The translations under genes and the position numbers were made by a program. Positions 52,322 to 62,300 of a stretch of 64,000 bases of DNA are shown piece after piece. The DNA comes from an uncultured Gammaproteobacteria bacterium (GTDB lineage: Bacteria > Pseudomonadota > Gammaproteobacteria > Pseudomonadales > Pseudohongiellaceae). The number at the start of each line of letters is the position of its first letter. Position 1 is the stretch's first letter. Below the pieces are notes generated by a model. That model saw only the letters and a list, made by a program, of their open reading frames with translations, had not been told where the DNA came from and made no database searches. The DNA is taken from contig CAILUG010000041.1 of assembly GCA_903837345.1 (NCBI GenBank), forward strand, positions 1 through 64,000. Direction: 5' to 3'.

Positions 52322-53278
52322 TCAGAACTTGGCAAATGACGACTTGCCGGTCTCATAGGACGCAGCCGGCAGTGCCACGTAACCGACATCCTTGGCAATG
52401 GAAGGTACTGTTTTCAGATAGAACTCCACAAACGCCCTCACTTCCGGACGTTGTGCGCTGGCTTTGTTGACATAGATGAACAGCGGACGTGACAACGGTG
52501 CATAGGTGCCATCGTTGATGGTGGCCGGGCTTGGTGCGATCGCACCTTTGCCCGCGTCAATCGGCACCAGTTTCAGTTTGCCCGCGCTGGCTTCGTAGTA
52601 GGCAAAACCAAAATAGCCCATGCCGCCTTCATCACCGGATACGCCCTGCACCAGAATGTTGTCATCTTCACTGCCGGTGTAATCGGGGCGCGAGGCACCG
52701 CTTTTGCCCACGACGGTTTCAGTGAAATAGTCAAAAGTGCCGGAATCGGTACCAGGGCCATAGAGATGCAGCGGCTTGTCGGGGAAGCCGGGGCGCACAT
52801 CCTTCCAGTTGCTGATGGTGCTGCCGGGTTCCCAGATTTTCTTGAGTTCTTCGATGGTCAGTTTGTCTATAAAGGTCAGTGAAGGGTTCACCACTACCGA
52901 GAGCCCGTCGTAGGCAATCGCAATTTCCAGATATTCGATGTTGGCCGCTTTGCCTTTTTCGATTTCTTCCGGTTTGACCGGGCGGGACGCATCACTGATG
53001 TCGGTTTCGCCGGCCATGAATTTTTTGAAACCGCCGCCGGTGCCGGATGTGCCGACAGTAACGCGAACGCTGGGAACCACCTTGTTGAACTCTTCGGCTA
53101 TGGCTTCGCTGATCGGGGCTACGGTGCTGGAACCGTCAACCCGCACGGTCCCGCTCAGGCTGGCCGAACCGGCAGGGGCGCCGGCAACAGGAGTTGAGTC
53201 TTTGGAGCAGGCCCCCAGCAGCAGGGTGGCCAGAATTGCAGTCGAAATCAGCGCAAACTTGTTCAGGGAGGGGGTCAT
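52322..53278 (-). CDS. pstS: Phosphate-binding protein PstS
   Basis: 318 residues. Lipoprotein signal LATLLLGAC, then the phosphate-binding loop [15 protein letters not shown] and [12 protein letters not shown], with the sugar- and phosphate-contact segment [14 protein letters not shown]. Captures phosphate in the periplasm for PstCAB. The ATG at 53278 has GGAG six bases upstream. A lipoprotein PstS is uncommon in Gram-negatives, where most are soluble, though lipid-anchored forms exist. Confidence 0.95.
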   Translation of the reverse strand: MTPSLNKFALISTAILATLLLGACSKDSTPVAGAPAGSASLSGTVRVDGSSTVAPISEAIAEEFNKVVPSVRVTVGTSGTGGGFKKFMAGETDISDASRPVKPEEIEKGKAANIEYLEIAIAYDGLSVVVNPSLTFIDKLTIEELKKIWEPGSTISNWKDVRPGFPDKPLHLYGPGTDSGTFDYFTETVVGKSGASRPDYTGSEDDNILVQGVSGDEGGMGYFGFAYYEASAGKLKLVPIDAGKGAIAPSPATINDGTYAPLSRPLFIYVNKASAQRPEVRAFVEFYLKTVPSIAKDVGYVALPAASYETGKSSFAKF

Positions 53279-53394
53279 GCAGGGCTCCGGCAATTGTTAA
53301 GAAAATGTTCGGGAATCCGGTGCTCAAGCATGGCGGCAAGGATGCCATCGTCTGCGTGGATGCCCGAAAGGGGGCATTCTGGGGAAGTTTTGTT

Positions 53395-53412
53395 AAGACA
53401 AAATAAAGAAAA
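53395..53412 (-). promoter_or_regulatory. Candidate Pho box upstream of pstS
   Basis: On the minus strand two imperfect 7-base repeats, TTTTCTT and TTGTCTT, are separated by TATT. They resemble two CTGTCAT half-sites with the usual four-base AT-rich spacer. A possible -10 CAGAAT lies 13 bases downstream. The match is weak but the position is right for PhoB activation. Confidence 0.35.
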
Positions 53413-53433
53413 ATGGCGTATTGCCAGCGAGTG

Positions 53434-54804
53434 TCAAGATTTGGGGGGCTCGGTACCGGGTAATGCCGGCTCGGCCAGCGGTATCCGGAAGGTAAAAGTG
53501 GTGCCTTTGCCCAGTTGGCTGCTCACCCCGACACTGCCGTGGTGGCGTTCAGCGATGTTGCGCACGATGGACAGGCCCAGACCAGTGCCGCCCAAGCTTT
53601 GTGAGCGGGCTTTGTCGACCCGGTAGAAGCGTTCAAACACCCGCTCCTGGTATTGCGGACTGATGCCGATGCCATTGTCTTCCACTTCCAGTACCGCATC
53701 TGCCATTTCCCGCCGGACCCTGACCTTGATCTGGCCACCTTCGGGCGTGTATTTGATGGCATTGTCGATCAGGTTGTTGCACAGCTGGCTCAGGTTCTGG
53801 CGGTCGCCATAGACTTCCAGTGTCTCCGGAAACGGATCCAGCGTGAGGCTGTGGAATTTGTGCTCTACCGCACTGGCAGCCGCCTTCACTTCCCGCCGTA
53901 CCAGATCGTTGAAATTGATGCGGGTGAAGCTGGCAGTGGCCTGGTCGGATTCCAGGCGCGAGATGGTCATCAGGTCGGTAACCAGGTTTGACAGGCGCAA
54001 GCTCTGCGCATGAATGCGTTCCATGTACTGCAGCAACGTGGATTTGTCGACATCCGGATCGCCCACCATGGTTTCAGCCAGGCCGCGTATTGCCGTGATC
54101 GGCGTTTTCAGCTCATGCGAGGCATTGGCAACAAAGTCGGTGCGGATGCGTTCAAGATGCTTCAGCTCGGTCACATCGTGCAGCACCAATACCGCGCCGA
54201 TGGGTTCGCCCTGGTCATCGGACAGCGACGCTACATAGATATCAAACACCAGTTGTTCGGTGTTGCGGGGGTAGTCGACACGCACCTTGATGACCGTGCG
54301 GTTGCGGATGGCATCATCAATGGCCAGGATGATTTTCTGGTCGCGGATTTCCTGCCACACCGGCTTGCCGACCGAACTTTCCCTGACCAGCCCCAGCAAC
54401 AGCGCGGCAGCATCGTTGATATGGATGATGTTCTGTTTTTCATCGACATCGACCACCCCTTCCACCATGCCGGCAAAAATGGTGGCGAGGCGGTTGCGGT
54501 CAGCAGTGAGCATGGACACGCGGCGGATGGAAGTGCGCGCCAGCAGATTGACCGCATCGGCCAGGCGTTTGAAGCCGGGAGTGTGCTGTTCAGGGACACG
54601 ACGATCGAAGTCGCCTTGCGCAATGGCTTCGGTGGTCTGGGTGAGATGTTCCATCGCAATCAAGCGCCGCCACGACATGTAGCTGGCGGCAACCAGCGCA
54701 ACCGGCAACACCCACAGACTGGCACCAAACAGGATGGCGGCAGCTGCGAAGACGACATGGCTGAGGGTCATGCGCCAGAAATAGGAAGACTTGAGCGGAT
54801 TCAC
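53434..54804 (-). CDS. phoR: Phosphate regulon sensor kinase PhoR
   Basis: 456 residues. N-terminal membrane helices (about 10-40), a HAMP-like segment, a PAS domain (about 100-215), HisKA with DFVANASHELKTPITAIRGLAETM and an HATPase with NLIDNAIKYTPEGG and GGTGLGLSIVRNIAERH. It lies between phoB (17 bases upstream) and pstS on the same strand. Together with PhoU and Pst it senses external phosphate and phosphorylates PhoB. Confidence 0.97.
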   Translation of the reverse strand: MNPLKSSYFWRMTLSHVVFAAAAILFGASLWVLPVALVAASYMSWRRLIAMEHLTQTTEAIAQGDFDRRVPEQHTPGFKRLADAVNLLARTSIRRVSMLTADRNRLATIFAGMVEGVVDVDEKQNIIHINDAAALLLGLVRESSVGKPVWQEIRDQKIILAIDDAIRNRTVIKVRVDYPRNTEQLVFDIYVASLSDDQGEPIGAVLVLHDVTELKHLERIRTDFVANASHELKTPITAIRGLAETMVGDPDVDKSTLLQYMERIHAQSLRLSNLVTDLMTISRLESDQATASFTRINFNDLVRREVKAAASAVEHKFHSLTLDPFPETLEVYGDRQNLSQLCNNLIDNAIKYTPEGGQIKVRVRREMADAVLEVEDNGIGISPQYQERVFERFYRVDKARSQSLGGTGLGLSIVRNIAERHHGSVGVSSQLGKGTTFTFRIPLAEPALPGTEPPKS

Positions 54805-54821
54805 GCCTGCAGTATGTCTCG

Positions 54822-55514
54822 TTAAATGTCAGCCATTCTATAGCCGATGCCGCGGATTGTTTCTATCAACGGGGGTTCAACGTCGAGTTTTTTGCGGATG
54901 CCGCGCACATGCACATCGATGTTGCGGTCAACCACCACCACATCATCACCCAGCGCATGATTCAGCAACTGCTCGCGCGTGAACACGCGGCCGGGATGAC
55001 TGGCCAGATACTGCAGGATGCGGAATTCAGTGGCGGTGAGCTTGATTTCACGCTCGCCGTAGGTGACACGGTATTTGACCGAATCAATCACCAGTTCGCC
55101 CAGCTTGATGCTTTCCTGGGCCGGCTGGGTTTCCATCAGCACGCCGCGGCGCAGCACGGCCTTGACGCGTGCCACCAGCTCTTTCGGGCTGAACGGCTTG
55201 CTGATGTAGTCGTCGGCGCCCACGCCCAGGCCCAGCACGATGTCACTCTCTTCGCCTTTGGCGGTGACCATGATGATGAGGGTATTGTGGGTTTCAGGAT
55301 GTTTTTTGATGGCGGTGCAGATTTCGACGCCGTCAATGCCGGGCAGCATGAGGTCAAGCAGAACCAGGTCAGGCTTTTCGCGCTTGACCAGTGCCAGTCC
55401 CTGGTTGCCGTCGCCGGCGGCGAGGATTTCAAAACCTTCGCGACGCAGGTTGTAACTCAGCACTTCCAGGATGTCGGGTTCGTCTTCAATGATGACGATC
55501 TTGCGTTTGCTCAC
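54822..55514 (-). CDS. phoB: Phosphate regulon response regulator PhoB (GTG start)
   Basis: 230 residues. Receiver with IEDEPDI and phosphoacceptor Asp in LVLLDLMLPGIDG, and an OmpR-type winged helix with LTATEFRILQYLASHPGRVFTREQLL and VDRNIDVHVRGIRKKL. The GTG at 55514 has GGAGG seven bases upstream and gives the usual 229-230 residue length; the ATG at 55535 overlaps that ribosome-binding site. Confidence 0.97.
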   Translation of the reverse strand: MSKRKIVIIEDEPDILEVLSYNLRREGFEILAAGDGNQGLALVKREKPDLVLLDLMLPGIDGVEICTAIKKHPETHNTLIIMVTAKGEESDIVLGLGVGADDYISKPFSPKELVARVKAVLRRGVLMETQPAQESIKLGELVIDSVKYRVTYGEREIKLTATEFRILQYLASHPGRVFTREQLLNHALGDDVVVVDRNIDVHVRGIRKKLDVEPPLIETIRGIGYRMADI

Positions 55515-55533
55515 GCGGGAACCTCCGGTATTC

Positions 55534-55555
55534 ATAGTCTCTTAATAAAGACTAT
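55534..55555. promoter_or_regulatory. Dyad upstream of phoB
   Basis: ATAGTCT (55534-55540) and AGACTAT (55549-55555) form a perfect 7-bp inverted repeat with an eight-base AT-rich centre, 20 bases before the phoB GTG. It does not match a Pho box and could be an operator for another regulator or a 5-prime UTR hairpin. Confidence 0.5.
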
Positions 55556-55583
55556 CATTCATCCATAAAGAAACAGTAAAGGC

Positions 55584-56297
55584 TTAATGCAGATCAGGTG
55601 AAACCCGGGCGGCAGCAAGCCTGCCAAACGCCATATAGACCAGGGTTGCACATAGCCAGCACAGTCCCAGTGTCCACAAGTCATGCGACAGGAAATGGGC
55701 TCCCCGCAGCTGCTGGCCAATGCCGAATACCACTCCCAGCAATATTACTGCTGCCAGTGCCCATAGCCGCCAGCGCGGGTAAAGATCACGTGCAAAATAA
55801 TAAAGACCCAGCCATGCATAGCCGGCGCTGGCATGCCCGGCCGGGAAGCAGGCGCCTGTCAGCAGGCCCTCCGGATGAGTGGCAAATTTCTTCAGGTAGG
55901 GAAACTGGCCGCCATAACGCAGCAAATCCCAGGGGCAATCCACATGGGTCAGATGTTTGAGTACATTGATCGCCAGCCCGGCGCCCACTGCCGAGGCCGC
56001 CAGATACCACAGGCCTTTGCGCCAGGGTTTGAGTTTCGGCACGAAGTGACTGGCTATCAGCAGCAGCAACAGGACGACTGACAGCACGGTGACCAGTTTG
56101 CGGCCGTCGTTGTGGATGAAGGTGCTGGTGATCCAGGCATCGCGCAGCATCCAGGCGTTGCCACCCCAGGCGTAGATATGATCAGCAACCGTGACATCGA
56201 CAGCGCTCAGCTCCAGCCCGACTGCCAGCAGGCCGAACATCGCCAGCGGCAACAGCAAATGGGTGACGATGAAACGCGCAGACAGGCCTGGCTGCAT
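55584..56297 (-). CDS. PAP2-family membrane phosphatase
   Basis: 237 residues with about five to six membrane helices. Phosphatase motifs: KLKPWRKGLWYL (K-x6-RP-like, weak), FPAGHASAGYAWLGLYYF (PSGH-like) and LRGAHFLSHDLWTLGL (SR-x5-H-x3-D-like). Acts on lipid pyrophosphates or phosphatidic-acid-type substrates at the periplasmic face; LpxE- or undecaprenyl-pyrophosphatase-like function cannot be separated. It overlaps the CDF gene by one base and precedes phoB by about 70 bases. Confidence 0.88.
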   Translation of the reverse strand: MQPGLSARFIVTHLLLPLAMFGLLAVGLELSAVDVTVADHIYAWGGNAWMLRDAWITSTFIHNDGRKLVTVLSVVLLLLLIASHFVPKLKPWRKGLWYLAASAVGAGLAINVLKHLTHVDCPWDLLRYGGQFPYLKKFATHPEGLLTGACFPAGHASAGYAWLGLYYFARDLYPRWRLWALAAVILLGVVFGIGQQLRGAHFLSHDLWTLGLCWLCATLVYMAFGRLAAARVSPDLH

Positions 56298-57265
56298 CAG
56301 TTTGTTACCAGCTTCCGGGGGGAGAAATGCATCTCGATGGTCGAATGCACAATCTCTTCATGCACAGCCAGACGCTGGCGGATCTGCTCCGGTGTCAGCG
56401 TTGCATCATCGGTGAGCACTGTCAGTGCACAGGAATACACTTGTTTGCCGACGCGCCACACGTGCAGATCGGTGATGTGGGTGCTGCCGGTGGGAGTCTG
56501 TATCTGCACCACTTCGCAAATCTCTTCCACTACCGGGTGATCCATCTCGCGATCCAGCAACACTTTGCCGGTATCCACGATCAGGCCTTTGGCCCACATG
56601 GCTACCAGCACCGAGCCGGCAGCGCCAATCACCGGATCCAGCCACGCCCAGCCATAGATCCAGCCGCCCACCAGCGCCAGCATTGCCAGCACGGAAGTGG
56701 CGGCATCGCTGATTACATGGATGTAGGCGGATTTCAGGTTGAGGTCATGATGATGCGTGTGGCCGTGGTCGTGATGATGTCCATGACCCTCATCATGATG
56801 GTGGGCTTTGCCGAGGATGAATGCACAGACGATGTTGACGGCCAAACCCAGTGCCGCGATCACCAGTGCTTCCTTGTAATGGATTTGCTGGGGCGTGATA
56901 AGGCGCTCTATCGAACCGATCAGCATCATCGCCGCAACCCCCAGCAGGAAGATGGCGCTGGCGAAGCCGGTGAGTATCTCGATTTTCCAGGTGCCGAACG
57001 CAAACCGCGGATCCTTCGAATAGCGGCGCGCAGTTGAATACGCCACCGCCGACAAACCTATCGCCACCGCGTGCGAGCTCATGTGCCAGCCATCGGCCAA
57101 CAGGGCCATCGAGTTGTAGTACCAGCCGGCGATGATCTCCACCACCATCATCGCCGCGGTGATCCACATCACCAGGCGGGTGCCGCGTTCGGCCGCCTGA
57201 TTGCCCAGATCAAAAGTATGGTCGTGGCTCAGGGCCGCAAGTTGTTCGGATTCGTGGCTATGCAT
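56297..57265 (-). CDS. Cation diffusion facilitator (DmeF-like)
   Basis: 322 residues. Six membrane helices with the metal-site HALLADGWHMSSHAVAI (H/D-x3-D pair) and HVISDAATSVLAMLAL, a His-rich loop (HHHDEGHGHHHDHGHTHHH) and a cytoplasmic C-terminal domain with THITDLHVWRVG. The very long His loop and C-terminal features are typical of DmeF, which exports cobalt or nickel, but Zn specificity is equally possible. It follows the GDT1-like gene by ten bases. Confidence 0.9.
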   Translation of the reverse strand: MHSHESEQLAALSHDHTFDLGNQAAERGTRLVMWITAAMMVVEIIAGWYYNSMALLADGWHMSSHAVAIGLSAVAYSTARRYSKDPRFAFGTWKIEILTGFASAIFLLGVAAMMLIGSIERLITPQQIHYKEALVIAALGLAVNIVCAFILGKAHHHDEGHGHHHDHGHTHHHDLNLKSAYIHVISDAATSVLAMLALVGGWIYGWAWLDPVIGAAGSVLVAMWAKGLIVDTGKVLLDREMDHPVVEEICEVVQIQTPTGSTHITDLHVWRVGKQVYSCALTVLTDDATLTPEQIRQRLAVHEEIVHSTIEMHFSPRKLVTN

Positions 57266-57275
57266 TGCAGTCTCG

Positions 57276-57854
57276 TCAAATTCCAAAATTGGCACCGGCC
57301 CCCAACAGCGTGGCGCCGCCCAGAAGTGCAAAGATAGCAGCTGCCAACGAATGCACCAGCTTCATCGGGATTCTGGCAGAGAGTTTATCGCCAATGAATA
57401 CCGCCGGCACATCCGCAATCAGCATGCCGAGCGTGGTGCCGATCACCACCAGCAGCGGGGTGCCGTAATGCGCAGCCAGCGCAATGGTGGCGACCTGGGT
57501 CTTGTCGCCCATTTCGGCCAGGAAGAAGGTAATCAACGTGGCACCGAACACGCCGAGGCGGTGGGCTACCCGGGTTTCTTCCTCCTCGATCTTGTCGGGA
57601 ATCAGTGTCCAGATTGCCATGCCGATAAAAGAAACACCCAGCACCCAGCGCAGCACTGCCGGGCTGATGGTGGTGGTGATCCACGCGCCCAGCAAACCTG
57701 CGAGGCCGTGATTGACAATGGTTGCCGCCAGAATGCCCAGGATGATGGGCAGTGGTTTTTTGAAACGCGCGGCGAGGATGAACGCGAGCAACTGGGTCTT
57801 GTCACCGATTTCGGCGAGGGCGACAACACCGGTTGAAACCAGTAATGCTTCCAT
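57276..57854 (-). CDS. TMEM165/GDT1-family membrane transporter
   Basis: 192 residues with six membrane helices and two copies of the family signature, EIGDKTQLLAFILAARF near residue 15 and EMGDKTQVATIALAAHY near 112. Bacterial members (MneA/MntX-like) export Mn2+, and some exchange Ca2+ or H+. Coupled to the CDF exporter, so both may protect against divalent metals. No yybP-ykoY riboswitch is seen upstream, where the OprB porin gene ends. Confidence 0.93.
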   Translation of the reverse strand: MEALLVSTGVVALAEIGDKTQLLAFILAARFKKPLPIILGILAATIVNHGLAGLLGAWITTTISPAVLRWVLGVSFIGMAIWTLIPDKIEEEETRVAHRLGVFGATLITFFLAEMGDKTQVATIALAAHYGTPLLVVIGTTLGMLIADVPAVFIGDKLSARIPMKLVHSLAAAIFALLGGATLLGAGANFGI

Positions 57855-57856
57855 AT

Positions 57857-59215
57857 TCAGAACTCGGTGTGCAGCCGTATCCCGAAGACATTGATCGGTC
57901 CGCGGTCGGTGTTGTAGGCAGGGTTACTTATGCGCTGGTAGTCGGCGGTCAGGTGGATGTCATTTCCAAGGTCCAGATTGTAGTACGCTTCCACAATTGT
58001 TTCCGGGCCATAGTGAAGGGCGCCATCACCGAGGTACAGAGATAATCCTCCGGTTTCAATAAACCGGATCCGGTCATTTGATATGGTATTCCTTGCAAAT
58101 GCTACTCCGACGTTGTCCTGCGTACGTCCAAGGGCAGATGCTTTAAGTGTAAAGCCAAGCGAAAGCGAACCATCAACCTCGGCGAACGACTCGGTTTCAG
58201 TTTTGCCGTCAGCTTTCATGACGCGAAGAAATGCGCCAAGATCATCATTGATAGACTGCTCCAGATTGATACCGGCTCCGTACTTGTTTTGCTCACGGTT
58301 TCTGACAAAGGGAAGCGTTGAGGGAGCGATGCGGACATGGGCGACACGATAGGCATATGCATCACTGAAACGGGCCAGCACTGCCCGGTTGTGCCATGCC
58401 AGTACGCTCACCTTGCCATCCTGCCCGAACAAGGTATGTGCGTGCTCTATCTCGACTTGGTCGCCGTAATGTTTGCCAAGCGCCAGGTCTGATGTCTCTC
58501 CGTTTGGTTCCTTGGCGCCGGACATGCGGCCAATGCGCCAAACCCAGTCGTCACGATACCACTCGAGTGCGAAGCCCCAGCCAAAGCCGCGGGCATCGGC
58601 AGCGTGGTCATAAGCGGCGTAAGTCCAGTTGCTCCAGTTCATGAATTGGGTGCGGGGATTGTTGGCATATTCGTTTTCGCCAAACACGTCGAGGGTGGAA
58701 AAATTGCCAACGGTCAGCACCACGCGGTTGTTGTCTACGACCCCTGCAAGCTGATTTACACCCGATTCCAGCTTTTCGCTGCCATTGCCCTGATTCCAGG
58801 TCTGGCGCAGGAACAGTCGTTGCCTGTAACCATAAATTGAATTTCCGCCGGCGCGTGCTTCTTCGCCGTTGGTAAATCCGCCCAGACCGACCATGTCACC
58901 GGTAAAGGGTACGCCCTGCACTACTTCGACATCGAGATACAGCTCACCTCCAGTCCATGGACGCATACCGGCCATGGCAGTTGCTGAAAAGGTATACATG
59001 GTCTCAGCTTCGTCATCCAGACTGTTGTCGCTGAAGTATGCGGCGTTGTAGCCGGGATGCCGCTGCCAACTATAGGTGCCCTGGAATTTGGCATTCCATT
59101 CTTCGAAGTCCGGTTGCGGCTCGGCGCGGGTTGAAGCGGAATGAGCGCAGCCCAGTGCAGCAGTGCCAAACAGGACGAGCGCAAAAGGGCGCCGAATGAT
59201 TGATACATAATTCAT
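57857..59215 (-). CDS. OprB-type carbohydrate-selective porin
   Basis: 452 residues with a signal-like N-terminus (LVLFGTAALGCAHSASTRA), then alternating beta strands with aromatic girdles, ending LHTEF. DFEEWNAKFQGTYSWQRHPGYNAAYF near the N-terminus and WNQGNGSEKLESGVNQLAGVVDNNR near 165 resemble OprB/porin-B. Outer-membrane channel for sugars or organic solutes; the actual substrate is unknown. The ATG at 59215 gives a proper signal. Divergent from the NRPS gene. Confidence 0.88.
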   Translation of the reverse strand: MNYVSIIRRPFALVLFGTAALGCAHSASTRAEPQPDFEEWNAKFQGTYSWQRHPGYNAAYFSDNSLDDEAETMYTFSATAMAGMRPWTGGELYLDVEVVQGVPFTGDMVGLGGFTNGEEARAGGNSIYGYRQRLFLRQTWNQGNGSEKLESGVNQLAGVVDNNRVVLTVGNFSTLDVFGENEYANNPRTQFMNWSNWTYAAYDHAADARGFGWGFALEWYRDDWVWRIGRMSGAKEPNGETSDLALGKHYGDQVEIEHAHTLFGQDGKVSVLAWHNRAVLARFSDAYAYRVAHVRIAPSTLPFVRNREQNKYGAGINLEQSINDDLGAFLRVMKADGKTETESFAEVDGSLSLGFTLKASALGRTQDNVGVAFARNTISNDRIRFIETGGLSLYLGDGALHYGPETIVEAYYNLDLGNDIHLTADYQRISNPAYNTDRGPINVFGIRLHTEF

Positions 59216-59370
59216 GAATTCTCTATTATATCGATGCAGTTTCAGAAAAAAGGGAGAAACATGGGGAAGATACAAAATATCCCTGGTAATTAGAATTCAG
59301 GGCTGAATTTGTGTAATGATCACATGATTTGAATCGGAATAAATACTGTTTGAAACATAGCAATGAAAAA

Positions 59371-62300
59371 ATGGAACCCCTTGATTCCTCTGCTGCAATT
59401 ACACCTCCTGCCGTTTTGCGAGGTTCGGTCAGGCCGGATTTGATACGGCAGGAATGTCTTGCGGAAATCCTTTCTGCCACTGCACAGCAGCGGCCACAAC
59501 ATCCCGCGCTGATCTGGGGCAAGCGTACTGTCTGTTACGCGGAGCTGGATGCAACCAGTGCGAAGCTTGCGGGTGCACTGTTTCACCACGGAGTGGCACG
59601 CGGTGCCATCGTGGGATTGTTCATGCCGCGCGGTGCCGATTTGCTGATAGCGCAGGCTGGCATCACCAAAACCGGCGCTGCCTGGCTGCCCTTCGATGCA
59701 GAAGTCCCGCTGGACAGAATCAAAACCTGTCTGCAATCCGCGCATGCCATCGGCCTGGTCACCTGTCGTGAATGGCTGCCCCGGCTGGCAGGGCTGGATG
59801 TGCCGGTGTGGGCAGCAGAGGATTTGCTGGCTGATCAAAATGCAGAGCCCGTTTGCATCGCCGCGCAGCCGGAGGATCCGGCTTATGTGATCTACACCTC
59901 CGGTTCGACCGGCCAACCCAAGGGCATCGTCGTCAGCCAGCGCAGCATCTGTCATCTGCTGCGCAGTGAAAATGAAGTGCTGGGTATACGCGAAACCGAT
60001 CTGGTTTATCAGGGCTTTTCGGTGGCGTTCGACATGTCGTTCGAAGAGATCTGGATTTCGTATCTGGTCGGGGCAACGCTGTGGCTGGCACCGGCGACGC
60101 TGGTGAGCGACCCTGATTTGCTGGCAACAACGCTGGCGCGTGAACATATCACCGTGTTGCATGCAGTCCCGACGCTGGTGAGCCTGATGGACGATCCGCT
60201 GGCAGGTGTGCGGTTGATCAATCTCGGTGGTGAAACCTGTCCTGATACTTTGGCACAACGGCTGCTGCGACCGGACAGGAAAGTTTTCAACACCTATGGC
60301 CCAACCGAAACCGCAGTGACGGCAACGTTTGCAGAATTGAAGCCTGGTGAGCCAGTGACCATCGGCAAACCGTTGCCGAACTATGGGTTGCTGGTTGTCA
60401 ACGAACAGCGCCAGCCGCTGCCGGCCGGTGAAACCGGCGAACTCGGTATTTTCGGGCCCGGGCTCGCCCTCGGTTATCTTGGCCGGCCGGATCTGACGGC
60501 AGACAAGTTCATTGCCAATCCTCTCGCTGCCAATTCCGGCGAGCAACTGGTTTATCTGACTGGCGATCTCGCACGGTTTGGCACCGATGGTGCGGTGCGT
60601 TGTCTCGGGCGTGTGGACAACCAGATAAAAATCCGTGGTTTCCGCGTGGAACTCGATGAAATTACCGCAGCGCTTGCGGCACAAGCCGGTGTCGGAGCCG
60701 CCGCGGTCGTGGTGCAAACCCTGGCCGGCATGGACCAGATTGTTGCCTTCATCGTCCCTGCCTCCGGTCAACCGGTTGACCTGTCACTGATACGACAGGC
60801 GTTGAGCAAGCGATTGCCGCATTACATGGTTCCGGCACACCTTGAATTAATGACTGAACTGCCACGGCTCAGTTCCGGGAAGATCGATGTGAAAGCATTG
60901 CGGAGCCAGCCGCTCCAGCTGCCAGCTCAAGGCAGCGAACAATCGGCTGCACCACGCAATGAGGAAGAGCGAGTGCTCTACGCTGCGCTCACCCGTTTGT
61001 TCCCGGCCGGCATATGGCAGCCGGAGTGGGATTTTTTCGATGACCTCGGCGGACACTCGTTGCTCGCCGCCAGGCTGGTCTCGCTTTTGCGCACAGATGC
61101 ACGTTATGCATCCTTGAGCGTGCAAGACGTCTACCGTGAGCGCCGCCTGGTCGACATAGCCCGCGTGATGGAACGGGAAAGTCACCGGAAAAAATCCGCA
61201 GCCCGGCCGCGTGCAGCAACACCGCTGCATCGCCGGTTTCTGTGCGGGCTGGCACAGGCAGTGGCCATTCCGTTTCTGGTTTTGCTGCACATTGCCGACT
61301 GGCTGACGCCGTTTTTTGTCTATCACTATTACACCGGCGATCCCGGCGACAGCATCACGCTGGCCGTGTTGTATTCGCTTGCGACCTTTATCCTGATCCA
61401 GCTCGGGACCTTTGGTGTGGCTATTGCCGGCAAATGGCTGGTGGCGGGACGATTGCAAGCCGGCCGCTATCCGCTCTGGGGCTTCACCTACTTCCGCTGG
61501 TGGCTTGCCAACAAATGTTGCGAGCTGCCTCATCTCTATTTGCTGGCCGGCACCCCCTGGATGTCGATGTATTTGCGCATGCTCGGCGCCCGCATCGGAC
61601 AGGATGTGATGATTGAAGCTATCACACTGGGGGCCCCGGAATTGTTGACGGTCGAGGACGGCGTCAGCATCGGCACTTTTGTGAATATCGAAAATGCACG
61701 CATTGAAAACGGCGAGCTCATAATTGGCCCGGTGTTGTTGCAAAGCGATGCAGTGGTGGATTCGTATGCAGTCCTGGAAAACGACACCCGCCTGGGCAAG
61801 CGGTCACGGCTGAATGGATTGTCCGCTTTGGCAGCGGGACGGCACATACCGGATGATGAAACCTGGGAAGGTGCTCCGGCCCGCGCCATCAACCAACCCG
61901 CGGATTTGCTGCCGCCGCGGCCCCAGCCCGGCCTGGTCTGGCGCTGGCTGCAGACAGCCCTGTTTGCGGTTACTGCCATCGCAGTGGCAGTCCTGTTTTT
62001 TCTGCCGGCCTTTCCGGCCTTCATCTTGATTGACTGGGTGGATGCGCATACTACGGATATTTTTGATTCAAATTTGAGTCTGCCGGTTTCCTTCCTGCTG
62101 TTCATACTGCTCTCCATCCCGGCCAGCGCCATTTTCATCGCGGCCACAGTGCTGATTACTGCCGGGCTGCGCCGGCTGTTGCCACGACAGCAAGCCGGAC
62201 TTTCATCGGTTTACAGCTATGCCTTCTGGCGCAAGAAATTCATGAGTTTGATTCTCGATCACAGCTTGCAGGTGTTGCATGGCATTTATGCCTCGCTGTA

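Noticed and set aside
59310-59324. CRP-like site (TGTG...TCACA) upstream of the NRPS
   Set aside because: The spacing is one base short of the CRP consensus and the left arm is imperfect.
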